Assembly (NCBI RefSeq): GCF_001466305.1
Contig: NZ_JWID01000003.1
Span: 162,067 to 226,066, forward strand
Length of the DNA stretch: 64,000 bases
Direction of reading: 5' to 3'
Source: Defluviitalea phaphyphila
GTDB lineage: Bacteria > Bacillota > Clostridia > Lachnospirales > Defluviitaleaceae
Under the pieces are notes generated by a model. That model made no database searches, had not been told where the DNA came from, and was given only the letters and a program-made list of their open reading frames with translations. This document shows positions 28,283 through 37,219 of this stretch, one piece after another (position 1 is the first letter of the stretch; each line of letters opens with the position of its first letter). A program made the translations under genes and the position numbers.

Positions 28283-29503
28283 TCACGTCCTATATTCTGC
28301 ATTAATTCTTACATATTCATAACTTAAGTCACATCCCCAAGCTGTCGCTTCTTCTTGTCCTTCTTCTAAAAGGACAATCACTTTAATATCTTTTTCTTGT
28401 AATATTTTAAGAGACAAATCTTCATCAAAATTTAATGGTAATCCTTTTTCTATTAGAGTGATTTCTCCATTTTTTGAAATAAATTTAATAGTTACTTTAT
28501 TAGTATTAAAATTTACACCTGAATAGCCCATAGCACACATTATTCTTCCCCAGTTAGCATCTGCTCCAAAAAAAGCAGTTTTTACTAAATTAGAAGTAAT
28601 AATAGATTTAGATAAAATACGAGCATCATCTTTAGTTTTTGTTCCTTTTACTTTTACTTCAATAAATTTTCCTGCTCCTTCTCCATCTTTTACTATTTGT
28701 TTTGCTAAATAAGTATTTACATAATCAAAGGCTTCTTTAAAAATTTTATAATCTTCATTTTCAGTATCAATTATTTCGTTCCCTGCTGCTCCATTAGCTA
28801 ATACTAAAACCATATCATTTGTACTAGTATCACCATCTACTGAAATCATATTATAAGAATCCACAACACTTTCTTTTAATGTTTTTCTTAATAGTTCCTG
28901 TGAAATATTTAAATCCGTTGTTATAAAAGAAAGCATAGTTGCCATATTAGGATGAATCATTCCTGAACCTTTAGCCATCCCTCCAATTGTTATAGTTTTC
29001 CCTTGTATATTAAAAGTTACAGCTATTTCTTTAGGAAAGGTATCTGTTGTCATAATTGCTTCTGCTGCTTGTTTAGCACTTTCTCTTGAAGAATTTAAAT
29101 CAATAACAGTTTTTTTTATTCCTGTACAAATAATATCCATAGGTAATGGGACTCCTATTACTCCTGTAGAAGCAACTAAAACTTCTTCTTTTTTTAAATT
29201 AAGACAATCTGCCACAGTTTGAGCCATTTTTATAGTGTCGGCCATACCTCTATCTCCTGTACAAGCATTAGCATTTCCACTATTGACAACAATAGCCTGT
29301 ATATTTTCTTTTTGATTAATAAGTTTTTGATTCCATAAAACTGGTGCTGCTTTTACTACATTAGTAGTGAAAGTAGCAGCTGATTTTGCTGGAATTTCAC
29401 TATAAATTATGGCTAAATCTTTTCTTTTTCTTTTAATTCCTATATAATTTCCTGTTGCCTTAAATTTTTTAGGACTAGTTATTCCTCCATCAATTATTTG
29501 CAT
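28283..29503 (-). CDS. argJ: Bifunctional ornithine acetyltransferase / N-acetylglutamate synthase
   Basis: ArgJ recycles the acetyl group from N-acetylornithine to glutamate and, in its bifunctional form, also makes N-acetylglutamate from acetyl-CoA. The 406-residue proenzyme has the self-cleavage site 'HPNMATMLSF', with the N-terminal nucleophile Thr near residue 189, plus 'VNSGNANACTGDRG', 'ASTGVIGVPLP' and 'GDGEGAGKFIEV'. GGGGAG lies six bases before the ATG. The argC step, needed between ArgB and ArgD, is not encoded in this window. Confidence 0.95.
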   Translation of the reverse strand: MQIIDGGITSPKKFKATGNYIGIKRKRKDLAIIYSEIPAKSAATFTTNVVKAAPVLWNQKLINQKENIQAIVVNSGNANACTGDRGMADTIKMAQTVADCLNLKKEEVLVASTGVIGVPLPMDIICTGIKKTVIDLNSSRESAKQAAEAIMTTDTFPKEIAVTFNIQGKTITIGGMAKGSGMIHPNMATMLSFITTDLNISQELLRKTLKESVVDSYNMISVDGDTSTNDMVLVLANGAAGNEIIDTENEDYKIFKEAFDYVNTYLAKQIVKDGEGAGKFIEVKVKGTKTKDDARILSKSIITSNLVKTAFFGADANWGRIMCAMGYSGVNFNTNKVTIKFISKNGEITLIEKGLPLNFDEDLSLKILQEKDIKVIVLLEEGQEEATAWGCDLSYEYVRINAEYRT

Positions 29504-29592
29504 AATTATCTCCCCTTAAAATAAAAAAATTCATACATCACTATTATAATTCTATATACTTCTATTTTAAAATTAACATTCAACTTTAAATA

Positions 29593-29668
29593 ATTATACA
29601 TTGTTATGAAATTTTATGCAAGTATTTTTTAAAATATACTTGCATAAAAAGTTTATAATGTGTATAAT
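29593..29668. promoter_or_regulatory. Divergent argJ/argG promoters inside one palindrome (putative ArgR operator)
   Basis: Arms TTTTATGCAAGTAT (29612-29625) and ATACTTGCATAAAA (29636-29649) form a perfect 14-bp inverted repeat with a 10-base spacer. Each arm contains a -35 TTGCAT, pointing outwards. The argG promoter is TTGCAT (29640-29645), 17, TATAAT (29663-29668). The argJ promoter, on the minus strand, is TTGCAT (29616-29621), 17, TATAAT (29593-29598). The 18-mer at 29605-29622, TATGAAATTTTATGCAAG, fits the Bacillus ArgR/AhrC box well. Confidence 0.75.
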
Positions 29669-29700
29669 TATTTAAAATTAATTAATTAGGAGGCTTTAAT

Positions 29701-30909
29701 ATGAAGAAAAAAGTCGTATTAGCATATTCAGGTGGATTAGATACAACGGTTATATTACATTGGCTAAAAGAAAATTTTGACTATGAAGTGATTGCTGTAT
29801 GTGTAGATGTAGGTCAAGGAAAAGAATTAGAAGGAATGGAAGAAAAAGCTCTTGCAAATGGTGCAAGTAAACTTTATATAGAAGATGCAAAAGAAGAATT
29901 TATGAAAGACTATGTATTCCCAATGATTAAAGCTGGAGCTGTATATGAATCCAAATATTTCCTTGGAACTTCCATTGCACGACCTCTTATTGCTAAAAAA
30001 TTTGTTGAAATTGCTCTAAAAGAAGGTGCAGAAGCGATTTGTCATGGTTGCACTGGTAAAGGAAATGACCAAGTTCGTTTTGAACTTGCTATAAAAGCTT
30101 TGGCTCCACAACTTAAAATTATTGCTCCTTGGAGAATATGGGATATAAAATCTCGTGAAGATGAAATAGAATATCTTGAAAAAAGAGGAATTCCTGTTCC
30201 TATGACAAGAGAAGAAAGTTATAGCCGTGATAGAAACATGTGGCATTTAAGTCATGAAGGCTTAGACTTAGAAGACCCAAGTAGGGAACCAAATTATGAT
30301 AAATTACTTAAATTAGGAGTAGCTCCTGACAAAGCTCCAGATGAACCTACTTATATAGAATTAGAATTTGAAAAGGGAATTCCTGTGAAATTAAATGGTA
30401 AAGCTCTGTCTCCTGTGGATATGATGTTTAAGCTTAATGAAATTGGAGGTAAAAATGGTATTGGACTATCCGATATTGTAGAAAGCCGTGTAGTTGGAAT
30501 GAAATCTAGAGGAGTATATGAAACTCCTGGTGGAACTATCTTATATGCAGCTCATGAAGAACTAGAACATATGTGTTTAGACCATCAAACTTATAGCTAT
30601 AAACAACAAATTGCTTTAAAATATGCAGAACTTATTTATAATGGGGAATGGTTTACTCCTCTTAGAGAAGCGCTTGCTGCATTTGTTGATTCTACTCAAG
30701 AAACTGTATCTGGTAAAGTTAAATTAAAATTATATAAAGGAAATATTATTCCTGCTGGTACAACTTCTCCCTATTCTTTATATAATGAATCTATTGCAAG
30801 CTTTACTACAGGAGAATTATATAACCATAAAGATGCGGAAGGTTTCATAAACTTATATGGTCTTCCATCTAAAGTAAGAGCTATGATGATGCAAAAAAAT
30901 AACAAATAA
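29701..30909 (+). CDS. argG: Argininosuccinate synthase
   Basis: Condenses citrulline and aspartate with ATP. The 402-residue product has the PP-loop '[15 protein letters not shown]' near residue 8, '[15 protein letters not shown]' near 117, '[14 protein letters not shown]' near 175 and '[19 protein letters not shown]'. This is full length. AGGAGG supports the ATG. It is transcribed from the mirrored promoter upstream, and argH follows after an 89-base gap containing a hairpin. Confidence 0.97.
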   Translation: MKKKVVLAYSGGLDTTVILHWLKENFDYEVIAVCVDVGQGKELEGMEEKALANGASKLYIEDAKEEFMKDYVFPMIKAGAVYESKYFLGTSIARPLIAKKFVEIALKEGAEAICHGCTGKGNDQVRFELAIKALAPQLKIIAPWRIWDIKSREDEIEYLEKRGIPVPMTREESYSRDRNMWHLSHEGLDLEDPSREPNYDKLLKLGVAPDKAPDEPTYIELEFEKGIPVKLNGKALSPVDMMFKLNEIGGKNGIGLSDIVESRVVGMKSRGVYETPGGTILYAAHEELEHMCLDHQTYSYKQQIALKYAELIYNGEWFTPLREALAAFVDSTQETVSGKVKLKLYKGNIIPAGTTSPYSLYNESIASFTTGELYNHKDAEGFINLYGLPSKVRAMMMQKNNK

Positions 30910-30925
30910 CTTTATAAAAATAATA

Positions 30926-30967
30926 AATAGAACCAACTCTACTGCTTAAAATTGGGTTGGTTCTATT
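30926..30967 (+). other. Intercistronic hairpin between argG and argH
   Basis: A 12-bp stem, AATAGAACCAAC with GTTGGTTCTATT, and an 18-base loop. It is not followed by a T-run, so full termination is unlikely. It may stabilise argG mRNA or tune argH expression. Confidence 0.55.
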
Positions 30968-30998
30968 AATGAAAATTTAAATATTAGGATGTGATATA

Positions 30999-32390
30999 AT
31001 GAAGTTATGGGGTGGCAGATTTTCTAAAACAACTAATTCTAAAGTAGATGATTTTAATTCTTCTATTTCCTTTGACCAAAGACTATACAAACAAGATATT
31101 TTAGGAAGTATAGCCCATGTTTCTATGCTGGGAAAACAAAATATTATTCCTTTAGAAGAAGCTAAAATAATAAAAAAAGAACTCCAAAATATATTAGAAG
31201 ACATTGAAGCAGGTAAAATCGAATTTGATGTAGAAGCTGAAGATATTCATATGAATATAGAAAAAATTTTAATATCAAGAATTGGAGATATTGGTAAAAA
31301 ACTTCATACTGGACGAAGTCGTAATGATCAAGTAGCATTAGATATGCGTATGTATGTAAAAGATGAAATTATAAAAATACAATCTATGATTTTAAATCTT
31401 CAATCTGTTTTAGTTAAACTTGCTAAAGAACATACTAAAACTATTATGCCTGGATATACCCATCTTCAAAGAGCTCAACCAATTACTTTTTCTCATCATT
31501 TAATGGCTTATTTTGAAATGCTAAAAAGAGATTATGAAAGGTTAAATGATGTTTATAAACGAACTAATATTTTGCCATTAGGTTCAGGAGCTTTAGCTGC
31601 AACTACTTATCCTCTTGATAGATATTTTGTTGCAAAAGAATTAGGTTTTTCTGATATTACTTATAATAGTTTAGATGGGGTTTCTGATAGAGATTTTTGT
31701 ATTGAACTATTAAGTGCTATTTCTATTACAATGATGCATCTTAGTCGTTTTTCTGAAGAGATTATTTTATGGAGTTCCCATGAATTTCATTTTATTGAAT
31801 TAGATGATGCTTATTCCACAGGAAGTAGTATTATGCCTCAAAAGAAAAATCCAGATATTGCAGAATTGGTTCGTGGAAAAACAGGACGAACATATGGGGA
31901 TTTAATAAGTCTTTTAACAACTATGAAATCCCTACCTTTAGCTTATAACAAAGATATGCAAGAAGATAAGGAAGCAGTGTTTGATGCCATTGATACTATA
32001 AAAATGTGCTTACCTATATTTACTTCTATGATTGAAACTATGACAGTGTTAAAAGATAGTATGTATAATGCTGCCGGTGGAGGCTTTACTAATGCTACAG
32101 ATGCTGCTGATTATTTAGTGAAAAAAGGAGTTCCTTTCAGAGATGCTCATGCAATAATCGGAAAATTAGTATTATATTGTATTCAAAATAATAAATCATT
32201 AGAAGATTTGACTCTTGATGAATATAGAAAAATTTCACCCATTTTTGACCAAGGTATTTTTAAAGCCATTTCCCTAGAAGAATGTGTTAACAAAAGAAAT
32301 ATTATAGGTGGTCCTTCTGAAGAAATTATACTTAAACACATAGAAATTGCTGAAAAGTTTATTAATGAAGAAAAATCCCTCTATTCTTAA
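30999..32390 (+). CDS. argH: Argininosuccinate lyase
   Basis: Cleaves argininosuccinate to arginine and fumarate. The 463-residue fumarase/aspartase superfamily protein starts '[20 protein letters not shown]' and has '[17 protein letters not shown]' near residue 103, '[13 protein letters not shown]' near 150 and the signature loop '[16 protein letters not shown]' near 275, which holds the catalytic Ser. The Shine-Dalgarno (AGGATGTGAT) is weaker than that of argG. Confidence 0.96.
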   Translation: MKLWGGRFSKTTNSKVDDFNSSISFDQRLYKQDILGSIAHVSMLGKQNIIPLEEAKIIKKELQNILEDIEAGKIEFDVEAEDIHMNIEKILISRIGDIGKKLHTGRSRNDQVALDMRMYVKDEIIKIQSMILNLQSVLVKLAKEHTKTIMPGYTHLQRAQPITFSHHLMAYFEMLKRDYERLNDVYKRTNILPLGSGALAATTYPLDRYFVAKELGFSDITYNSLDGVSDRDFCIELLSAISITMMHLSRFSEEIILWSSHEFHFIELDDAYSTGSSIMPQKKNPDIAELVRGKTGRTYGDLISLLTTMKSLPLAYNKDMQEDKEAVFDAIDTIKMCLPIFTSMIETMTVLKDSMYNAAGGGFTNATDAADYLVKKGVPFRDAHAIIGKLVLYCIQNNKSLEDLTLDEYRKISPIFDQGIFKAISLEECVNKRNIIGGPSEEIILKHIEIAEKFINEEKSLYS

Positions 32391-32399
32391 GAGGGATTT
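32373..32399 (+). terminator. Hairpin at the end of argH, weak terminator
   Basis: A 10-bp stem, AAATCCCTCT with AGAGGGATTT, includes the argH stop. Only three T follow the stem, so termination may be partial, and the small DUF1294 gene lies 50 bases downstream on the same strand. Confidence 0.55.
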
Positions 32400-32440
32400 A
32401 ATGCATAATAAATATATAAAAATTAAGGAGAAATTATATA

Positions 32441-32707
32441 GTGAAAATTTTAATTTTTTTTATATTAATTAATTTTATTACTTCTATTGTATTCGGTTTA
32501 GATAAAAGAAAGGCAATAAAAAATAAATGGAGAATTTCTGAGAAAAAGCTTATTTTTTTATCTTTTTTCGCTCCACTAGGAGCTTTAATAGGTATGCGTA
32601 TTTTTCACCATAAAACTAAAAAATTAAAGTTTAATATTTTAATTCCTTTATTTCTTGTTATTCAAATGTGTATTTTGGTATATCTTTATTTAATATACCT
32701 AGTTTAA
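32441..32707 (+). CDS. DUF1294 small membrane protein
   Basis: An 88-residue protein with a GTG start preceded by AAGGAG. It has membrane segments at about 1-19, 36-52 and 65-87 and the core 'RISEKKLIFLSFFAPLGALIGM...FHHKTKKLKF', split here, which is typical of DUF1294. Function unknown. It is convergent with spoIVA, 13 bases apart, with no clear terminator between them. Confidence 0.78.
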   Translation: MKILIFFILINFITSIVFGLDKRKAIKNKWRISEKKLIFLSFFAPLGALIGMRIFHHKTKKLKFNILIPLFLVIQMCILVYLYLIYLV

Positions 32708-32720
32708 AAATTATGATTTT

Positions 32721-34199
32721 TTATAAAATAATACAAATCAATCCTCCACTTCCTTCATTAATAATTTTTTGTAATGTTTCTTGAAGTTTCATTTGAGCAT
32801 CTTCAGGCATACGATATAATTTGTTTTGTAATCCTTCATTGACTAGTTCATGAAGAGATTTACCAAAAATATTAGATTCCCATATCTTTTTAGGGTCTGT
32901 TTCAAATTCACTCATTAAATAGCTAACTAATTCTTCACTTTGTTTTTCAGTTCCTACAATAGGTGATACTTCAGTTTCTATATCAGCCCTTATAAGATGA
33001 ATAGATGGAGCACTAGCACGAAGTTTAACTCCAAATCTATTTCCTTGTTTAACTATTTCGGGTTCTTCTAATTTTAGTTCATCTAACATAGGAGTAACTA
33101 CCCCATATCCTTTCTCTTTTACTTCGTGAAGTGCATAAGAAACTTTATCATACTCTCTTTTTGTATCAGCCAATTTACGAATTAAAGAAATTAATTGATG
33201 TTCCCCTTCTATTTCTATTCCTGTTGTTTCTGACAGAACTTGATAAAATAACTTATCTTCTGTATTTAAATCAATTTTTACAATTCCTTCTCCTAAATTA
33301 ATCTTTTCTTGATATACTCTTTTTATAAAATCATAATTATTAAATTCTTTTATAGAATCTTTTAATTCTCTTAATTTATGAATGGGATATATAGTATCTT
33401 TTACGGCAGATATTATTTTATTTTTTAACCAATGATTCTTATCTAAGGCTTCAATCCACTTAGGTAAAATAAATTGAATTTCTTGAACAGGGAATTCATA
33501 TAAAACACTTTCCATTATTTTATTTATATCATCATCTTTTAATTGTGCACAATTACAAGCAATAACAGGTACATTATAATTAGATTCTAATTCTTCCTTT
33601 AATTCCTGTGTATCTGCATCATACGGTTTAGTAGAATTTAATAATACGACAAAAGGTTTATTAATTTCTTTTAATTCATTTATAACTCTTTGTTCTGCTT
33701 CTTCATAATCATCTCTTGGAATATCAGTTATTGTCCCATCAGTAGTTACAACAATCCCTATCGTAGAATGGTCATTAATTACTTTTTTTGTCCCTATCTC
33801 AGCTGCTTCTGTAAAAGGAATTTCATATTCATACCAAGGAGTATTAACCATCCTAGGATTCTCTCCCTCTAAATGCCCTATAGCACTAGGAACCATATAT
33901 CCTACACAATCAATCATTCGAACATTAAATTCTAAATTATCATTTAAAGAAATAGTTACTGACTCATTAGGAATAAACTTTGGCTCCGTAGTCATAATAG
34001 TTTTCCCTCCTGCACTTTGAGGAAGTTCGTCTTTTGCCCTTTCTTTATTATAACTATCAGATATATTAGGTATTACTAGTAAATCCATAAATCGTTTAAT
34101 AAAAGTTGATTTCCCTGTACGAACTGGTCCTACTACCCCTATGTAAATATCTCCATTTGTCCTTTGAGCTATATCTTGATAAATATTAAAATTTTCCAT
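32721..34199 (-). CDS. spoIVA: Stage IV sporulation protein A (spore coat basement ATPase)
   Basis: SpoIVA polymerises on the forespore surface, driven by ATP hydrolysis, and is the platform for the spore coat. The 492-residue product has a TRAFAC-class Walker A 'GPVRTGKSTFIKRFM' with Lys30, 'MIDCVGYMVPSA' as Walker B, and the conserved C-terminal end 'GGLICIIL' used for membrane association via SpoVM. The length equals that of the Bacillus subtilis protein as I recall it. AGGAGGG precedes the ATG at 34199. Shows that the organism forms, or recently formed, endospores. Confidence 0.96.
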   Translation of the reverse strand: MENFNIYQDIAQRTNGDIYIGVVGPVRTGKSTFIKRFMDLLVIPNISDSYNKERAKDELPQSAGGKTIMTTEPKFIPNESVTISLNDNLEFNVRMIDCVGYMVPSAIGHLEGENPRMVNTPWYEYEIPFTEAAEIGTKKVINDHSTIGIVVTTDGTITDIPRDDYEEAEQRVINELKEINKPFVVLLNSTKPYDADTQELKEELESNYNVPVIACNCAQLKDDDINKIMESVLYEFPVQEIQFILPKWIEALDKNHWLKNKIISAVKDTIYPIHKLRELKDSIKEFNNYDFIKRVYQEKINLGEGIVKIDLNTEDKLFYQVLSETTGIEIEGEHQLISLIRKLADTKREYDKVSYALHEVKEKGYGVVTPMLDELKLEEPEIVKQGNRFGVKLRASAPSIHLIRADIETEVSPIVGTEKQSEELVSYLMSEFETDPKKIWESNIFGKSLHELVNEGLQNKLYRMPEDAQMKLQETLQKIINEGSGGLICIIL

Positions 34200-34223
34200 G
34201 TATTCCCTCCTAATCAATCTATT

Positions 34224-34251
34224 ATTGTATGGATACATTAAAAATATATGT
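34224..34251 (-). promoter_or_regulatory. Putative sigma-E promoter of spoIVA
   Basis: On the minus strand ACATAT (34246-34251), 14 bases, CATACAAT (34224-34231). The -10 is an exact match to the sigma-E form CATACA-T, and spoIVA belongs to the sigma-E mother-cell regulon in Bacillus. Confidence 0.7.
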
Positions 34252-34274
34252 TTAAAAAAATGTATTATTACAAA

Positions 34275-34309
34275 TAATAAAGGATATATAAAAAATTTTA
34301 TATATCCTT
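34275..34309 (-). terminator. Terminator at the end of the nif-mod cluster
   Basis: A 14-bp stem, AAGGATATATAAAA with TTTTATATATCCTT, has a tight loop and T-rich exit on the minus strand and overlaps the nifV stop. It separates nifV from spoIVA. Confidence 0.7.
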
Positions 34310-35395
34310 ACTCAAAACTAAATTTTCCACATCCTTACTATCATAATAAATTTTTCTTATATCTTCTAATATTTCTTTTGCTTTCTTTTTATCTATTTCT
34401 TTTCCGGATTGTTTATATTTATAAATTATAGAAGCTGAACCTGAAAATTTTCCTATTACAATTTCTCTTTTTCTCCCTAATAATTCTGGAGGGAATATTT
34501 CATAATTTTTACTGTTTTTTAACAATCCATCTATATGAATACCTGACTCATGAGAAAAAACAAATTTACCAGTAATAGGTTTTAAATCACCAATATGTCT
34601 TTTTGAAGCTATTTGAACCATTTCACATAACTTAGTTAATTGTTTTAAATTAATATTTGTACTCACATTTTCCATTAATTCTAATCTTACTACAATCTCT
34701 TCTAAGGGAGTATTCCCTGCTCTTTCTCCTAAACCGTTTATACTACAACTAATATACTCTGCTCCAGCTTTAAAAGCACATAAAGCATTAGCAGTAGCCA
34801 TACCAAAATCATTATGACCATGAAAATCTAAATCTAAAGAAATATTATTTTTAACTTTTTTTATAACATCATAGGTAGTTATAGGGTCAAGGACTCCTAA
34901 AGTATCTGCATATCGTATTCTTTGAGCTCCTTCTCTTTCTGCTAAATAAAAAAATTCAAGTAAATCTTCTATTTCAGTTCTTGAAGCATCTTCTGCTCCA
35001 ACAGATACGACACATCCTTTAGATATAGCATAATTAATTACTTCTTTAGTCTTTTCTAACATCCATTTTCGACTTTTATTAAATTTATTATAAATTTGAA
35101 TATCTGAAGTAGGCATGGATAAATGTATATTTTTTATTCCACATTTTAAAGAACAATCTACATCTTCTTTTAACATTCTATTCCAAGTTAAAAGTTCTGA
35201 CCTTAACCCTAAACTATTAATTTTTGAAATCATTTGTATTTCTTGTATTCCCATAGCTGGAATCCCAATTTCTATAACATGAACGCCTATGTCATCTAGC
35301 TTTTTAGCAATACCTAATTTTTGTTCTTTTGAAAAAGCTACTCCTGCAGCTTGCTCTCCATCTCTTAAAGTTGTATCTATTATTTTTATATTCAT
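34298..35395 (-). CDS. nifV: Homocitrate synthase NifV
   Basis: Condenses acetyl-CoA and 2-oxoglutarate to homocitrate, the organic ligand of FeMo-co. The 365-residue DRE-TIM protein has 'IIDTTLRDGEQAAGVAF' near residue 4, 'IRYADTLGVLDPI', the metal-binding 'LDFHGHNDFGMATAN' near 193, and 'NGLGERAGNTPLEEIV'. 'HESGIHIDG' near 290 is also typical. The nif context decides NifV over isopropylmalate or citramalate synthase. It lies 13 bases after modB and is the last gene of the cluster. Confidence 0.92.
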   Translation of the reverse strand: MNIKIIDTTLRDGEQAAGVAFSKEQKLGIAKKLDDIGVHVIEIGIPAMGIQEIQMISKINSLGLRSELLTWNRMLKEDVDCSLKCGIKNIHLSMPTSDIQIYNKFNKSRKWMLEKTKEVINYAISKGCVVSVGAEDASRTEIEDLLEFFYLAEREGAQRIRYADTLGVLDPITTYDVIKKVKNNISLDLDFHGHNDFGMATANALCAFKAGAEYISCSINGLGERAGNTPLEEIVVRLELMENVSTNINLKQLTKLCEMVQIASKRHIGDLKPITGKFVFSHESGIHIDGLLKNSKNYEIFPPELLGRKREIVIGKFSGSASIIYKYKQSGKEIDKKKAKEILEDIRKIYYDSKDVENLVLSKDI

Positions 35396-35408
35396 TGTTT
35401 AATCCCCC

Positions 35409-36251
35409 CTATTTGTTAGAAAAAATTAAGTTAATAAATAAAATAGGGAATAGAAAAAATAAAACGTGTATTCCTGCTAAGGCTACTGCTTGTAATGTAT
35501 TTTTTTGCACATAAGTATAAATTAAAGTAGATAAAGTTTGAGTTTTCCCTGGAAGGTTCCCTGCAAACATCATTGTAGCTCCAAATTCTCCAAAACTTCG
35601 TAACATACTCATGGTGATTCCTGTTAATATATTTCTCTTACTCATAGGAATATAAATATATAAAAGTAGTTCTTTATATCCTGCTCCATAAACTAATGCA
35701 GCTTCTTTAATACTATCGTCAATTTCTGCAAATCCCTCTTTTACGCTTTGAATAAAAAGTGGAGAACTAACAAATATTTGTGCAATTACAATTGCTAAAA
35801 ATGTAAAAGGAATATTAAGATTAAAATAATTAAGTACATCTCCTAATATTCCTTTTCTTCCTAAAGTCATTAATAAAGCTAATCCTGCAATAGATGGTGG
35901 TAAAGATAATGGGATAGATATTATACCTGTCATTAAGGCATAAGTTCTATTATTTTTATTTGCTATAAAAAATGCTGTAGGAATTCCAATTAATATTATT
36001 AAAGTAGTAGATATTACTACAGAAATTAATGTAATAATAATTGTATTTATAGTATTAGTATTAAATAATATTTGTTTATAATCTGTTAAAGAAGGTCTTA
36101 TAAATAATGAAGAAATAACTAATATTATAAAACTAATTTCTAAAAACCCTACAATATTAAAAAAAATAGAACTAAATTTTATTAATTTTTTTTTCTTTTT
36201 ATTTTTTACAACATTAGATTTTATTGCTGAATCCAAAGAATATCCAGACAT
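35409..36251 (-). CDS. modB: Molybdate ABC transporter permease ModB
   Basis: A 280-residue integral membrane permease with six segments and the EAA loop 'EAALVYGAGYKELLLYIYIP' near residue 205, which docks to an ATPase. 'GIPTAFFIANK' and 'IPLSLPPSIAGLALL' are typical of ModB/CysT permeases. The N-terminal 35 residues are unusually long and Lys-rich. Start uncertain: ATG at 36251 follows a GGTGAT site, and another ATG is four codons upstream. No ModC ATPase gene is present beside it. Confidence 0.88.
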   Translation of the reverse strand: MSGYSLDSAIKSNVVKNKKKKKLIKFSSIFFNIVGFLEISFIILVISSLFIRPSLTDYKQILFNTNTINTIIITLISVVISTTLIILIGIPTAFFIANKNNRTYALMTGIISIPLSLPPSIAGLALLMTLGRKGILGDVLNYFNLNIPFTFLAIVIAQIFVSSPLFIQSVKEGFAEIDDSIKEAALVYGAGYKELLLYIYIPMSKRNILTGITMSMLRSFGEFGATMMFAGNLPGKTQTLSTLIYTYVQKNTLQAVALAGIHVLFFLFPILFINLIFSNK

Positions 36252-36271
36252 ATTTATCACCATCTTTATAT

Positions 36272-37072
36272 TTACTCTGTATTAAACCCATACTTTTGTA
36301 ATATAGCTTTTCCTTCATCTGATAAAATAAATTCTAAAAATTTCTTACTTTCTTCTTGTTTTTTTGATTCATTTATTAAACCAATAGGATATTGTACTTT
36401 TACATTATATTGATCATCAATCTCAACACTTCTGATTTGATTTTTGCTATTTTCATATAAAATATCTGTCCTATACACAATTCCTGCGTCTACTTCTCCT
36501 AATTCAATTTTTGATACAATACTTTTTACATCTAACTCATGAGATACCACATTATTCATGAAATTTTCTATGAATTCTTTCGAGAAATTTCCGCTTTTTT
36601 CTATATTGTCTAACCATTGTAATGTATATTTTCCTACAGGAACAGATGAATCAGCTATGGCTAATTTTATTCCTTCTTTTCCTAAATCCTTTGTTTCTTT
36701 AATACTATCATTTTCATTATTTATTCCTATTATTAATTCATTTTCTGCAAAAATTATAGAATCTTTTACTAACTTTTTTTCAGTTAAATAATCCATATAA
36801 GAAATATTAGCAGATACAAAAATATCTGCTTCTATCCCTTCCTCAATTTGATTAACTAAAGACTGAGTTCCTGCAAAATTTAATTCTATATTAATATCAT
36901 GATTTTTTTCTTCATATTTTTCTTTTATTTCTGTAAATACTTCTGTCAAGCTTGCTGCTGCCATAACTCTAATATTAGTAACCTTTGTTTGGCTTGAAGA
37001 TGTTTCGTTTTTAGTACATCCTATTAATAATATAAAGCATACTAATATAAAACTAAGTATTTTCTTTATCAT
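36272..37072 (-). CDS. modA: Molybdate-binding lipoprotein ModA
   Basis: A 266-residue substrate-binding protein with a lipoprotein signal (lipobox 'LLIGC', Cys near 19). Mature motifs are 'VMAAASLTEVF' (oxyanion-binding Ser), 'NFAGTQSLVNQIEEG', 'DIFVSAN', 'VPVGKYTLQWL' and 'DAGIVYRTD'. These fit molybdate/tungstate binding. It starts one base after the stop of the mini-ferredoxin gene and has only a weak GGTGAT site, so translation is probably coupled. It delivers Mo for FeMo-co. Confidence 0.92.
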   Translation of the reverse strand: MIKKILSFILVCFILLIGCTKNETSSSQTKVTNIRVMAAASLTEVFTEIKEKYEEKNHDINIELNFAGTQSLVNQIEEGIEADIFVSANISYMDYLTEKKLVKDSIIFAENELIIGINNENDSIKETKDLGKEGIKLAIADSSVPVGKYTLQWLDNIEKSGNFSKEFIENFMNNVVSHELDVKSIVSKIELGEVDAGIVYRTDILYENSKNQIRSVEIDDQYNVKVQYPIGLINESKKQEESKKFLEFILSDEGKAILQKYGFNTE

Positions 37073-37073
37073 T

Positions 37074-37208
37074 TTATATCACCAATCTATCCACTACTTT
37101 TCCGCCTTCAATATGAGAATCAAAAATCTCTTCTACATCATCATACGTAACACCTCCATACCAAACCCCTTCTGGATAAACTATAACAATTGGTTTAAAT
37201 TTATTCAT
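37074..37208 (-). CDS. 44-residue C-terminal half of a nif-type 2Fe-2S ferredoxin, without cysteines
   Basis: A small gene with GGAGGG six bases before the ATG, 11 bases after nifB, ending in TAA one base before modA. Its product MNKFKPIVIVYPEGVWYGGV... followed by 'DDVEEIF', 'SHIEGGKVV' and 'RLVI' matches, from memory, the last 40 residues of the Clostridium pasteurianum 2Fe-2S ferredoxin, a thioredoxin-fold nif partner. It lacks the N-terminal half and has no Cys, so it cannot hold the cluster. The good ribosome site and tight spacing suggest that it is translated. It may be a remnant or a small adaptor that kept the partner-binding surface. Confidence 0.85.
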   Translation of the reverse strand: MNKFKPIVIVYPEGVWYGGVTYDDVEEIFDSHIEGGKVVDRLVI

Positions 37209-37219
37209 ATTTACCCTCC

